Positions 16,707 to 24,374 of a stretch of 64,000 bases of DNA are shown piece by piece (the first letter of the stretch is position 1; each line of letters opens with the position of its first letter). This DNA comes from Ruminococcus flavefaciens ND2009. Lineage in GTDB: Bacteria; Bacillota; Clostridia; Oscillospirales; Ruminococcaceae. The stretch lies in contig NZ_KK211350.1 of NCBI RefSeq assembly GCF_000621785.1, forward strand, positions 18,900-82,899, written 5' to 3'. The notes beneath the pieces were generated by a model that saw only the letters and a list, made by a program, of their open reading frames with translations, was not told the DNA's origin and searched no databases. Both the position numbers and the translations under genes were made by a program.

Positions 16707-17240
16707 GTGAAAAAAATAAATTGTCTTGCGGCAGCTGCCGCGATATTGCTTGGTCTCACGGGCTGTGAGCAGGGCAGGATACAGGAAAAAGGCTACCTGA
16801 GAGCTGCCGCGGTCACAGAAAATAATGATACTTTTCTCACACTTGGACTGTTCTCACAGGAGAAGACCGTTACCGCTTCGGGAGAAAACATCGCCTCCGC
16901 AAGAGACTCCGCAGAGCTCATGACGGGGCAGGAAATATTCACGGGCTATACCGAGCTCCTCATCGTGGACGGTGAGGACTGCCGCGAAATACTGGGGTAT
17001 ATGCTGAATGAATGGAGGGTGTCTCCCTCCTGCATGGTGGTGTACAGCAGCAACGGCAGCGCCCTCATGAAGGAGCTTGGTGCGGAGCAGCTCATCGGTA
17101 TGACCGAACAGGCTGTGAAGCAGGGACGCGCTCCGAAATGTGACCTGATAACGGTGCTGACGGAGCTTTGCAGCAGCGGCTCCGCAGAGGTGGCTGAGCT
17201 TGCCCCTGACGGCTCCGCAGGCAGCCATGTCATATATTAG
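16707..17240 (+). CDS. Short GerC-like germination lipoprotein
   Basis: 177 residues. A lipoprotein signal ends at LTGC (lipobox LxGC). The mature part resembles the N-terminal domain of Ger(x)C proteins: a YLRAAAV strand, ASGENIASARDSAELMTGQEIFTGYTELLIVDGE, then ILGYMLNEWRVSPSCMVVYSS. Bacillus GerAC is about 370 residues, so the C-terminal two-thirds are absent; there is no sign of a frameshift and the stop codon is clean. The GTG at 16707 has AAAGG 7 bases upstream; an earlier TTG frame has no RBS. It is on the same strand as gerA/gerB but 1.8 kb away, behind tadA/CPBP. Its stop overlaps the stop of the converging small gene. Confidence 0.65.
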   Translation: MKKINCLAAAAAILLGLTGCEQGRIQEKGYLRAAAVTENNDTFLTLGLFSQEKTVTASGENIASARDSAELMTGQEIFTGYTELLIVDGEDCREILGYMLNEWRVSPSCMVVYSSNGSALMKELGAEQLIGMTEQAVKQGRAPKCDLITVLTELCSSGSAEVAELAPDGSAGSHVIY

Positions 17241-17425
17241 TTCTGGTGTCTTACCACTCCGTACTCGTCATCGAGGCGGTAGTAGGGACAGGCATAATTG
17301 GTGCCCTGAAGGAACCTGTACATCTCGTCCTCGTCAAGATTGACCATACAGACGTAGCAGTCGTAGTCATCATCGTAGACGTAATTGGTGCAGGTCTCGC
17401 AGTTTGTGGCTTTATTCTTTTCCAT
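17237..17425 (-). CDS. Small Cys-rich conserved protein
   Basis: 62 residues with five Cys in C-x2-C, C-x2-C and single arrangements (NCETCTNYVYDD, DCYVCMVNLDEDEM, NYACPYYRLDDEY), as in small DUF6472-type Clostridia proteins. It probably binds a zinc or is a small metal-binding protein; function unknown. RBS AGGAGC before ATG at 17425. Last gene of a minus-strand group after the HAD hydrolase (30 bases apart). Confidence 0.75.
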   Translation of the reverse strand: MEKNKATNCETCTNYVYDDDYDCYVCMVNLDEDEMYRFLQGTNYACPYYRLDDEYGVVRHQN

Positions 17426-17455
17426 TTTTGTCAGCTCCTATCTGTTCCCCGGCTG

Positions 17456-18220
17456 TCAGCCGAGTATCTCTCTTTCAAGCCAGAGGGCAACTCCGTCCTC
17501 GTCATTTGACTCAGTGACCTCGTCGGCAATGTCCAGCACTTCATCAACGGCGTTGGCGACGGCAACTCCCGTACCGCACAGCTCCAGCATTTCCATATCG
17601 TTCCTGTCATCGCCGAATGCAATGGTGTCATACAATGCGATACCGCATTTCTCCGCAAGAGCGGTTATAGCTGCGGTCTTGCCTGCGCCCTTCGGGAGAA
17701 ATCCGTACCAGTTCTCGCCGCGGTAGCACTGGAGCTTGCAGCCGAACTTCTCCGCTATCCTCCGTGCAGTTTTCTCCGAGGAGAGCTCTGCGACTATCTT
17801 GCTGCCGCCCTCATTCAAGGGCTTGTCGTACTCCCGATAGACTGCCTTGTGAAGCTTTTCCGACTCCGCAATATGCCTGCTGTTCCAGTATACCGTCTTG
17901 CCCTGTGCCACTGTAACCTCGGTACCGGGAGCCGCTTCCAGGAGCGCCGCTACGATGCCGTTAGTCTCCTCAGCCGTAAAACAGCAGCTGTAGATACATT
18001 CGTCCCCCGAGTGTATGAGAGTGCCGTCGGTAGTTATCTCGTAATCGGGTTTGAGCAGTTCGATGTACCGCTCTGCTCCTATCCAGTATCTGGCTGTTGC
18101 AATGGCAAAGGTGCAGCCCTTTTCTCTGCACCTTTTCAGCACATCAAGTGTTCTTTCCGATATTGTTCCGTCTGTTTTAAGCAATGTGTGGTCCAGGTCT
18201 GTGAGTATCAGCTTTTTCAT
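17456..18220 (-). CDS. HAD-superfamily phosphatase, Cof/IIB type
   Basis: 254 residues. Motif I DLDHTLLKTDG (the family's DxDGT is DxDHT here), motif II near ATAR, motif III Lys in LPKGAGKTAAI and motif IV FGDDRNDMEML. These are Cof-type sugar- or nucleotide-phosphatase features with a IIB cap (about 85-185). Substrate unknown. The start at 18220 is supported by AGGTAACTCC upstream. It lies 60 bases after nadC, possibly in the same transcript. Confidence 0.88.
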   Translation of the reverse strand: MKKLILTDLDHTLLKTDGTISERTLDVLKRCREKGCTFAIATARYWIGAERYIELLKPDYEITTDGTLIHSGDECIYSCCFTAEETNGIVAALLEAAPGTEVTVAQGKTVYWNSRHIAESEKLHKAVYREYDKPLNEGGSKIVAELSSEKTARRIAEKFGCKLQCYRGENWYGFLPKGAGKTAAITALAEKCGIALYDTIAFGDDRNDMEMLELCGTGVAVANAVDEVLDIADEVTESNDEDGVALWLEREILG

Positions 18221-18280
18221 GGAGTTACCTGCTTTCAAAAACAGGCGCACATATTCAGACTTCCCTGTGCGCCCGTTGAA

Positions 18281-19120
18281 TTATTTCTTTATCTTCATGG
18301 AAATGTCGAAGCACTTTACCGAGTGGGTAAGAGCTCCAAGTGAGATTATATCCACGCCTGTCTCGGCAACGGAGCGGATATTCTCGGCGGTCACATTTCC
18401 CGAAGCCTCCAGCAGTGCCTTTCCGCCTGCAATGGCAACTGCCTCCTTCATCTCGTCGCAGCTCATGTTGTCCAGCATGATTATCTCAACACCTGTCTCC
18501 AGAGCCTCGCGGAGCTCGTCAAGTGTACGTACCTCCACCTCTATCTTCACGGTATGTCCTATCTTTTCGCGGAGAGCGTTCACAGCCGCAGTTATTCCGC
18601 CGTAAGCGTCGATGTGGTTGTCCTTGAGCATTGCCGCATCGGAAAGGTTGAAGCGGTGGTTCTTTCCGCCGCCCACTGTTACCGCATACTTCTGCAATGC
18701 GCGGAGTCCGGGAAGAGTCTTTCTCGTGTCGGTAACGGCTGCCTTTGTGCCCTTTACCAGCTCAACGCACTTGTTTGTGGCAGTTGCGATGCCCGACATA
18801 TGCTGAAGGAGGTTCAGCGCTGTTCTCTCGCCCTTGAGGAGAGTGAGAGTGCTTCCCTCAAGCTCTGCGATGATGTCGCCCTTCTGCACCTTTGTGCCGT
18901 CCTGAAGGAGTATCTTAAAGTCAACGTCGCCGCCTGCAAGGTCGAATACTCTCTTGGCAACCTCGATACCGCAGACAACTCCCGTATCCTTTGCAACGTA
19001 GTAAGCGGAGCTCCTGTGGTCCCCGGGGATAAGGTTATCCGCAGCGGCGTCGATGTAGTTTATGTCCTCCATAAGAGCAGTGGTGATTATATTGTCAACA
19101 TAGCATTGTAAAAGCTTCAT
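18281..19120 (-). CDS. nadC: Nicotinate-nucleotide diphosphorylase (quinolinate phosphoribosyltransferase)
   Basis: 279 residues. It converts quinolinate + PRPP to nicotinate mononucleotide in de novo NAD synthesis. Motifs: EDINYIDAAADNL, ERTALNLLQHMSGIAT, TDTRKTLPGLRALQKYAVTVGGGKNHR, DAAMLKDNHI, EVEVRTLDELREAL, IMLDNM and LEASGNV; all substrate-binding Arg/Lys/His are present. ATG at 19120 has AAAGGAAG upstream. The partner nadB lies upstream, but a dockerin protein gene and a palindromic element sit between; nadA is not in this window. Confidence 0.95.
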   Translation of the reverse strand: MKLLQCYVDNIITTALMEDINYIDAAADNLIPGDHRSSAYYVAKDTGVVCGIEVAKRVFDLAGGDVDFKILLQDGTKVQKGDIIAELEGSTLTLLKGERTALNLLQHMSGIATATNKCVELVKGTKAAVTDTRKTLPGLRALQKYAVTVGGGKNHRFNLSDAAMLKDNHIDAYGGITAAVNALREKIGHTVKIEVEVRTLDELREALETGVEIIMLDNMSCDEMKEAVAIAGGKALLEASGNVTAENIRSVAETGVDIISLGALTHSVKCFDISMKIKK

Positions 19121-19145
19121 GGTAATCTTCCTTTCTGTTATTAAT

Positions 19146-19291
19146 CGGAATTTAACACCTGCGGTGTTAAATTCCGAGTGAGTAGAGAGTAGTAAGTAGT
19201 GAGTAGTATTATTCAATGTATCGGTTTCTACTCACTACTCTCTACTTACTACTTACTCAAATCATAATTTTGCGAAGCTAAATTATGATTT
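19146..19291. repeat. Triple-palindrome intergenic element
   Basis: Three adjacent inverted repeats between nadC and the VanY gene: a perfect 14-bp stem with a 3-base loop (19146-19176), a 31-bp imperfect inverted repeat rich in GTAGTGAGTAG/CTACTCACTAC (19176-19206 with 19228-19258, 5 mismatches), and a perfect 12-bp stem with a 9-base loop (19259-19291). The last contains the VanY stop codon. It looks like a REP/MITE-type dispersed element. Confidence 0.7.
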
Positions 19292-20623
19292 ATACTTCGA
19301 GTCTATGCACAGGAACTCCTCAAGGGTAAGTCCCGAATCATGGACCTCCTTTGCAAGCGCCTTTCCAAGATAGCGGACGTGCCAGGACTCGTACTTGTAT
19401 CCCGTTATGTCCTGCTTGCCCTGGGGGTAGCGCAGGATAAAGCCGTACTTATAGCAGTTCTCCGCTATCCACTTTGCCTCCTTGGTGTTATTGAAGGAGT
19501 CGCTGGCGTTGTTTATGTCCATTGCAAGTCCTGTCTGGTGCTCGGAGTGACCGGGTCTTGCGGAATAGGTGTCCGCCTTCGCCTTGCCGTCACGGGCTAC
19601 ATAGTTGTTGTACAGGGTGTTCTGGTAGGTGTATGAGCGGAAGCCGGAGCATATCCACAGGGACAGTCCCGCCTTCTTGGCGTCTGCCTGCATTGAGTTG
19701 AATGCGCTCTGGGCGTCGGGGAGTATCTTCCCCGGGTTGTAGTCCGAAGGAAGTCCGTAGGTCTTGTTGGCAATGAGTATGCCGTTGACATAGGTTATGC
19801 CGCCGCGGACCTCTGTCTCCTGACGGGTGAAGGTCTCCCTGGTACCGTCAGCCCAGGTGACCGCAAAGTGCATGGAGTCTGTATGAACAAGCTTTCCCCC
19901 GGTGCTGTTCTCGGTGCTGCCGAAGTGGAACATCACATCCTCGCCCGAAGGAGCATACTCGAAGCGGCTCACATATCCGCTCTTGTCGGTGAGCTTTCCG
20001 CTGAGACCGTTTATGTCAAAGGTGCGCCCCTGAGAGGTGACCCAGTGTCCCGTGAGGAGCTCCGAAGCGTTTATGCTGTCCTCACAGAAGTATCGGAAGG
20101 TCTCGGTATCGCCGCTGTCCCATTTCAGCACGAAGGACTCATCGTTCTGCCAGGTGATGAAGGCTGAGAGCTCTGCTCCCGAATTCTTCATCAGGAGCAC
20201 GACTATGTCCTCATTGGCTGTGATGTCAAAGCTGTCGGTTATGCCTGCTGTGGGGTCAATGAGAGTGCCTGCACCGTCGCCGAAGCTGAAATATCTTTTG
20301 CCGCCCATGCAGTCCCCTATCCAGGTACCCGAGGGCAGTCTGTTTGTACTGCCGATAATGATGTCCTGAAGGGCTGTCAGGTCAAGGGAGTCCAGCTCGC
20401 CGTCCTCGTTAATATCCGCTGCGATGGACTGGTTCTCGTTGAGACCGTACTTTCCCAGCAGATAGTTTTTCAGTATAACTGCGTCGCTGATGTTTACTCT
20501 GTCATCTCTGTTAAGGTCACCTTTGATGAGCATGGGAGCAGCATTTGCGCCCATACCGCCGAGCTGTACCGCTGCGGCAGCTGCCGCCAGTATAACAGCC
20601 GTGAGCCTGTTTGTCCTTGTCAT
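19283..20623 (-). CDS. Dockerin-bearing VanY-type D,D-carboxypeptidase
   Basis: 446 residues. Signal peptide (1-29), an N-terminal dockerin (about 33-92; loops LNRDDRVNISDAVIL and INEDGELDSLDLTAL), an unassigned 160-residue beta-rich region with two similar halves (LPSGTWIGDCMGGKRYFSF and LLTGHWVTSQGRTFDI), and a C-terminal VanY/peptidase M15B domain (about 270-440). The zinc and catalytic residues are intact: SEHQTGLAMD and ESWHVRYLG. Such enzymes trim D-Ala-D-Ala from peptidoglycan. A dockerin would attach it to a cohesin scaffold or the cell surface. The dockerin is at the N-terminus, unlike the others in the window. RBS-like AAAGGGGGG precedes ATG. Its place between nadB and nadC is odd. 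Confidence 0.88.
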   Translation of the reverse strand: MTRTNRLTAVILAAAAAAVQLGGMGANAAPMLIKGDLNRDDRVNISDAVILKNYLLGKYGLNENQSIAADINEDGELDSLDLTALQDIIIGSTNRLPSGTWIGDCMGGKRYFSFGDGAGTLIDPTAGITDSFDITANEDIVVLLMKNSGAELSAFITWQNDESFVLKWDSGDTETFRYFCEDSINASELLTGHWVTSQGRTFDINGLSGKLTDKSGYVSRFEYAPSGEDVMFHFGSTENSTGGKLVHTDSMHFAVTWADGTRETFTRQETEVRGGITYVNGILIANKTYGLPSDYNPGKILPDAQSAFNSMQADAKKAGLSLWICSGFRSYTYQNTLYNNYVARDGKAKADTYSARPGHSEHQTGLAMDINNASDSFNNTKEAKWIAENCYKYGFILRYPQGKQDITGYKYESWHVRYLGKALAKEVHDSGLTLEEFLCIDSKYKS

Positions 20624-20741
20624 ACATATCCCCCCTTTGCATATGTATGCCGTGCCGACTCGTCCCCCCCGGACTCCGCCGGCAGCTGTTCTGTTGTAAT
20701 GTTGTTTCTTCTGTTGTGTGTTGTATATCTCTGTACAGCTT

Positions 20742-22199
20742 TTACTGCATTACCTCGCCGAGGATTATATATGCCACCGTAACGATGGACTTTGCCAGAA
20801 CGAAGTCTGCATCAACGAAATAGCCGCCGCTGAGCAGGTCCTCCCTTATCTCCTTTACTCTCTTGAAGCCTGCTGCCGCAGCCTTCTTGTCGGGGATAAC
20901 GAAATAGCAGTTCTGGAGTATCTTTCTTGTCTCTGTTCTGACGCCCTTGGGTATGCGGGGAGCGCCGATATGGGGATCGAACTCTGCCTCCTCAAAATCC
21001 TTGGGAGCGTCTGCCAGTCTTGATGCTATGCTGTTTGCAGCGTGGCGTGAGAACACCAGGGCCTCCAGCAGAGAATTGCTGGCGAGACGGTTGCTGCCGT
21101 GAACTCCCGTATGTGAGCACTCGCCGCAGGCATAGAGATTGGGCAGGCTGGTCTCGGAGTTGTTGTCAACGTCGATACCGCCCATGAGGTAATGCTGGCA
21201 TGGGAAGATAGGCACGGGCTCCTTGGTCATATCGTAGCCCTGCTCAAGCAGGTTCTGATATATCATGGGGAAGCGCTTCTTGAGGAACTCGCTGTCCTTA
21301 TAGCTTATATCAAGGTAGAAGTCGGTGGAGTTCTGCTTCCGTGACTCAAGTATGATAGCGTGGGAAACTACGTCTCTGGGAGCAAGCTCCAGACGCTCAT
21401 CATAGTTGTGCATGAAGCGCTCCTTGTGGCAGTTCAGCAGGTAAGCTCCCTCGCCGCGGACAGCCTCGGAAATAAGGAAGCACTCTCTGGTAGCGCGGTT
21501 GTTGAAGGCTGTGGGGTGGAACTGAACATAGCTCAGGTTCTTTATCTTTGCACCCATTTCATAGGCAAAGGTTATGCCGTCGCCTGTTGCTATGGCGGAG
21601 TTTGTGGTGAACTGGTATACACGTCCGATACCGCCTGTTGCCATTATCATGAAGTGGCAGTTGCAGGTCTCGTAGGAGTCGTCAGCAAGCTTGAGCAGTG
21701 CAGAGTAGCCTGTCTTTGTCTGCTTGACGCTGCACATCATGGTGTTCTCCATTATGGTGACGTTGCTGAGCTGCTGAACGTTCTCCAGAAGTGTGGAGGT
21801 TATCTCCTTGCCCGTAGCGTCTGCGTGGTGGAAGATACGGTGGTGGCTGTGACCGCCCTCAAGGGTGCGGTGGTATGTACCGTCGGGGTTCTTGTCAAAT
21901 TCAACTCCCAGTTCGATTATACGCTCGATGTCCTGTGCAGCCTCACTGACAAGAGTGTGGACAGCCTCGACGTTGTTCTTGAAGCTTCCTGCAATGAGGG
22001 TATCGTTCTGGTGGTACTGGATATTGTCCGTGGGAGAGTTGTACACTCCTGCGATACCGCCCTGAGCAAGGGAAGAATTGCACAGCGGCAGGTCTCTCTT
22101 GCAGATGATGAGTATATTGAGCTCCTTGGGAAGATTGATAGCTGCATAGAGACCTGCGGCTCCGCAGCCTGCTATAATAACATCATAATTTTTCGACAT
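20742..22199 (-). CDS. nadB: L-aspartate oxidase
   Basis: 485 residues. FAD enzyme oxidising L-aspartate to iminoaspartate for quinolinate synthesis; in anaerobes fumarate is the likely acceptor. Features: FAD dinucleotide motif DVIIAGCGAAGLYAA, SLAQGGIAG, GGHSHHRIFHHADATG, VQFHPTAF, SEAVRGEGAYL, HYLMGGIDVD and GECSHTGVHGSNRLASNSLLEALVF; all belong to the succinate dehydrogenase/NadB flavoprotein family, with the NadB-type C-terminus. Slightly shorter than the Bacillus enzyme. Transcribed from a promoter whose -35 lies in the first unit of a 94-bp tandem array. Confidence 0.95.
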   Translation of the reverse strand: MSKNYDVIIAGCGAAGLYAAINLPKELNILIICKRDLPLCNSSLAQGGIAGVYNSPTDNIQYHQNDTLIAGSFKNNVEAVHTLVSEAAQDIERIIELGVEFDKNPDGTYHRTLEGGHSHHRIFHHADATGKEITSTLLENVQQLSNVTIMENTMMCSVKQTKTGYSALLKLADDSYETCNCHFMIMATGGIGRVYQFTTNSAIATGDGITFAYEMGAKIKNLSYVQFHPTAFNNRATRECFLISEAVRGEGAYLLNCHKERFMHNYDERLELAPRDVVSHAIILESRKQNSTDFYLDISYKDSEFLKKRFPMIYQNLLEQGYDMTKEPVPIFPCQHYLMGGIDVDNNSETSLPNLYACGECSHTGVHGSNRLASNSLLEALVFSRHAANSIASRLADAPKDFEEAEFDPHIGAPRIPKGVRTETRKILQNCYFVIPDKKAAAAGFKRVKEIREDLLSGGYFVDADFVLAKSIVTVAYIILGEVMQ

Positions 22200-22238
22200 G
22201 ATAAGGACCGTCCTTTACAAAAAGATCTTTACAATTAC

Positions 22239-22267
22239 ATTATAGCATATCAGTCTGAAAATAGCAA
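22239..22267 (-). promoter_or_regulatory. nadB-proximal promoter
   Basis: On the minus strand, TTGCTA - 17 bp - TATAAT with TGC before the -10. The -35 is in the end of the tandem repeat; the -10 is unique sequence. Confidence 0.65.
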
Positions 22268-22332
22268 GATGCGCGGAGAAAAAGCTGCTGTCGGGAAAGC
22301 TTGTCCGCGAAAAAGGCAGCGGGGGCTCCCCG

Positions 22333-22361
22333 CTTATAACATACTCTCCTATAAATAGCAA
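22333..22361 (-). promoter_or_regulatory. Second promoter-like element of the nadB array
   Basis: TTGCTA - 17 bp - TATAAG on the minus strand, 94 bp upstream of the nadB-proximal promoter. Confidence 0.45.
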
Positions 22362-22426
22362 GATGCGCGGAGAAAAAGCCGCTGTCGGGAATACTTAGCC
22401 GCGAAAAAGCCTGCGGGGGCTCTCCG

Positions 22427-22455
22427 CTTATAGCATACTCTCCTATAAATAGCAA
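22427..22455 (-). promoter_or_regulatory. Third promoter-like element of the nadB array
   Basis: TTGCTA - 17 bp - TATAAG with extended TGC, another 94 bp upstream. Confidence 0.45.
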
Positions 22456-22465
22456 GATGCCCGGA

Positions 22466-22508
22466 GAAAAAGCTTCGCCCCGAAGCGCTCTTTCTGCACC
22501 CCGGGGCG
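22466..22508 (-). terminator. Terminator of the XRE regulator gene
   Basis: On the minus strand CGCCCCG ... CGGGGCG, then AAGC and five Ts, 12 bases after the stop codon. Confidence 0.7.
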
Positions 22509-22519
22509 ACTAATACTGT

Positions 22520-23032
22520 TTATCTTTTTCGCTTGCAGGTAAGGACTATACCGACTATTGAGCCAATGAGTACAAAGGGCGCGACTCTGACAAATACGAA
22601 TTCCATACCGTGGAGTATTGTCCCCGCCGCAGCAAGCTCGGGATCATTGTAGTCCCAGTCCTGATAGGGACTTCCTGCCGCAGCGGCTATGATAAATCCC
22701 ACTACTATAAAAATACATACCAGAATGAAAAACCACCTCAGCCGCTTTCTGCCTGCATCGTTTCTCTGCGCCAGCTGCAGGTTTATCACCTCAAGCTTTT
22801 CGGCTATGGCTTTCAGGTCCTCCGCTTCCTTTTCCTGTACTGTCTCACCAAGCAGAACGCTGACGGGAGTTTGCAGCACCTCCGATATGGATAGCAGCAT
22901 ATCCGAATCGGGAACGGAAAGTCCCCTCTCCCATTTGGATACGGTCTGGCGTACCACGTTGAGCTTTATGGCAAACTCCTCCTGCGAAAGTCCTTTTTGT
23001 TTTCTCAGATTTTTTATGTTTTCGTTCAGCAT
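22520..23032 (-). CDS. XRE-family regulator with C-terminal membrane helices
   Basis: 170 residues. N-terminal helix-turn-helix (about 1-60; NIKNLRKQKGLSQEEFAIKLNVVRQTVSKWERGLSVPDSDMLL split across the classical XRE pattern), a short charged coiled region (75-100) and two membrane helices (about 105-128 and 140-165). This layout is common in Firmicutes regulators of envelope genes; target unknown. ATG at 23032 has AGGAGG 8 bases upstream. Confidence 0.88.
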   Translation of the reverse strand: MLNENIKNLRKQKGLSQEEFAIKLNVVRQTVSKWERGLSVPDSDMLLSISEVLQTPVSVLLGETVQEKEAEDLKAIAEKLEVINLQLAQRNDAGRKRLRWFFILVCIFIVVGFIIAAAAGSPYQDWDYNDPELAAAGTILHGMEFVFVRVAPFVLIGSIVGIVLTCKRKR

Positions 23033-23101
23033 TGCGAAAACCTCCTTTCGCATTTATCATACACCCATACCGCCGCCTAAGGCAAGCAACGTATGTTAAC
23101 A

Positions 23102-23219
23102 TTGCCGCAACGGCGCGGTTTTCCGCAGTCCTGACATTACAAAGTGCCATAGTGTATCTGACAGCTTTATCAGAAACTCTATGGCACAAGGCTTCGTATG
23201 GCACCGCTTCTGCGGCAGT
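23102..23219 (-). repeat. Nested inverted repeats after corA
   Basis: TGCCATAG...CTATGGCA encloses an inner TCTGACA/TATCAGA pairing, all flanked by TTGCCGCA...TGCGGCAG. It begins one base after the corA stop and may act as terminator or 3' stabiliser; it also resembles a mobile palindromic element. Confidence 0.5.
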
Positions 23220-24152
23220 TCACTTGTTCTTTTTCTTCCACTTCAGCAGAGCGAATGCAGTCACGCCTGTCAGCAGCGCCGTCAGACTGAGTGCCACCCA
23301 GGTGTGGTTGAATGGAATGTCATTGGTATTGATACCGTAGAACGCGAACATGATATTGGGTATCTGCAATATGATAGTGACGATGGTCAGTCTCCACATA
23401 ACGATACTCTGGTTATTGGAGATGATAGACGAGAAGCCGTCCATCATACTGGACAGGATGCCCGTGTAGATGCTCGCCATCTCGATAGCCTGCTTCATCT
23501 CGATGAGTACGTCCTCAAGGAGGTCCTGATCCTCGTCGTAGAGCTTTATGACTCTGCCGCGGAATATCTTCTCGATGGTGGCTTCGTTGGCTTTCAGTGA
23601 CGTTGAGAAATATACCAGTGACTTCTCCAACGCAAGGAGCTGCATGAGAAGCTCGTTCTTCATGGCGTCGTGGAGCTCCTGCTCAGCAGCCGATGAAATT
23701 TTGTCGATCTGTTTCAGGTAGGTAAGAAACAGAGCCGATATTCTCAGCAGCAGCTGAAGCACGAATCTGGTCTTGAAGTCGGGGCGGAGGTTGCGGATGC
23801 CGCCTCTGGTCGCCTCGCTGATTATCTGCGTCTCGCGGATGGATATGGTGAACACATACTCGTCCGTGATGATTATGCCCATAGGCAGTGTGTAGAAGTT
23901 CTTGGTCTTGTCATCGTCGATGGCTGAGACAGGGGTGTCGATTATAACGAGGGTCTGATCGTCCTCGCGCTCTATACGGGAAGACTCCTCCTCATCGAGA
24001 GCGGACTTTACGAAACCGCTGTCCAGTCCGTAGTCCTCGATGAGCTCCCTTACCTCCTGAGGAGTGGGGTCCACCACCGATACCCAGCAGCCCGCCGACG
24101 GAGCGTCGCACTGTGTCAGCACGCCGTTGATGTAGCCGTAAAAGTTTATCAT
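23220..24152 (-). CDS. corA: CorA-type magnesium/divalent cation channel
   Basis: 310 residues: a cytosolic funnel domain (1-245) and two C-terminal membrane helices (about 250-305). The selectivity-loop signature, normally YGMN, reads YGIN (in MFAFYGINTNDIPF). The ending RKKN-type basic tail (KWKKKNK) is as expected. Homopentameric CorA channels admit Mg2+ and sometimes Co2+/Ni2+. The ATG at 24152 has GGTGA close upstream and lies just after a GCTGTCC/GGACAGC hairpin; a GTG at 24176 behind AAAGGAGAG is an alternative start. The leader has a separate promoter, a 19-codon peptide and a large hairpin, suggesting attenuation control. Confidence 0.9.
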   Translation of the reverse strand: MINFYGYINGVLTQCDAPSAGCWVSVVDPTPQEVRELIEDYGLDSGFVKSALDEEESSRIEREDDQTLVIIDTPVSAIDDDKTKNFYTLPMGIIITDEYVFTISIRETQIISEATRGGIRNLRPDFKTRFVLQLLLRISALFLTYLKQIDKISSAAEQELHDAMKNELLMQLLALEKSLVYFSTSLKANEATIEKIFRGRVIKLYDEDQDLLEDVLIEMKQAIEMASIYTGILSSMMDGFSSIISNNQSIVMWRLTIVTIILQIPNIMFAFYGINTNDIPFNHTWVALSLTALLTGVTAFALLKWKKKNK

Positions 24153-24368
24153 ATTTTCACCGCTGTCCGCAAGCACGGACAGCTCTCTCCTTTCGCCGAA
24201 ATTCACTTCAGCAGGTGGGAGATGATGCCTTGATGTGCCGATCAGGTCTTGACCTCTGATTGCTTTCAGGATCTGATCGCCGCATCAAAGCTGCCCGCCG
24301 AAGCGTGGGATATTATCCGCGTTCCCATAAGGGTCAGGGTTCATTATTGCACCTCCTAATCACAATAT
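24153..24368 (-). promoter_or_regulatory. corA leader with attenuator-like hairpins
   Basis: About 215-nt leader. After the leader peptide frame, an extended hairpin begins at its stop codon: TGATG / CATCA plus GCGATCAG / CTGATCGGC with two mismatches, about 24285-24230. A second hairpin, GCTGTCC / GGACAGC, sits directly before the corA RBS. A ribosome stalled on or leaving the peptide frame would change access to the first stem. Confidence 0.55.
24285..24344 (-). CDS. corA leader peptide (Pro/Asp-rich, putative Mg2+ sensor)
   Basis: A 19-residue frame, MNPDPYGNADNIPRFGGQL, starting at ATG 24344 with AGGAGGTG 5-7 bases upstream, one of the best ribosome binding sites in the window. It is the first frame after the corA promoter. 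The N-P-D-P start resembles E-P-D-P of the enterobacterial MgtL leader; in MgtL, acidic/proline codons destabilise the ribosome at low Mg2+ and switch expression of an Mg2+ transporter. The function here is inferred from that likeness and from context. Confidence 0.6.
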   Translation of the reverse strand: MNPDPYGNADNIPRFGGQL

Positions 24369-24374
24369 ATCTTT

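Larger units (their letters stand above)
22261..22472 (-). repeat. 94-bp tandem repeat array carrying promoter- and terminator-like elements
   Basis: Units begin at 22261, 22355 and 22449 (two full, one partial), exactly 94 bp apart. Read on the minus strand, each junction has TTGCTA - 17 bp - TATAAG (22333-22361 and 22427-22455), followed by a CGGGG/CCCCG hairpin with a T5 tract and a GCTGC...GCAGC stem followed by T5. The units could make short RNAs of about 70 nt or add tandem promoters to nadB. Confidence 0.7.

Noticed and set aside
22261..22472. CRISPR array
   Set aside because: Units are contiguous 94-bp repeats without unique spacers, and no cas gene is near.
24150..24360. M-box magnesium riboswitch upstream of corA
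   Set aside because: None of the conserved M-box loops or the GGTGAGGCTCC-type motifs is present; the leader peptide explains the layout better.
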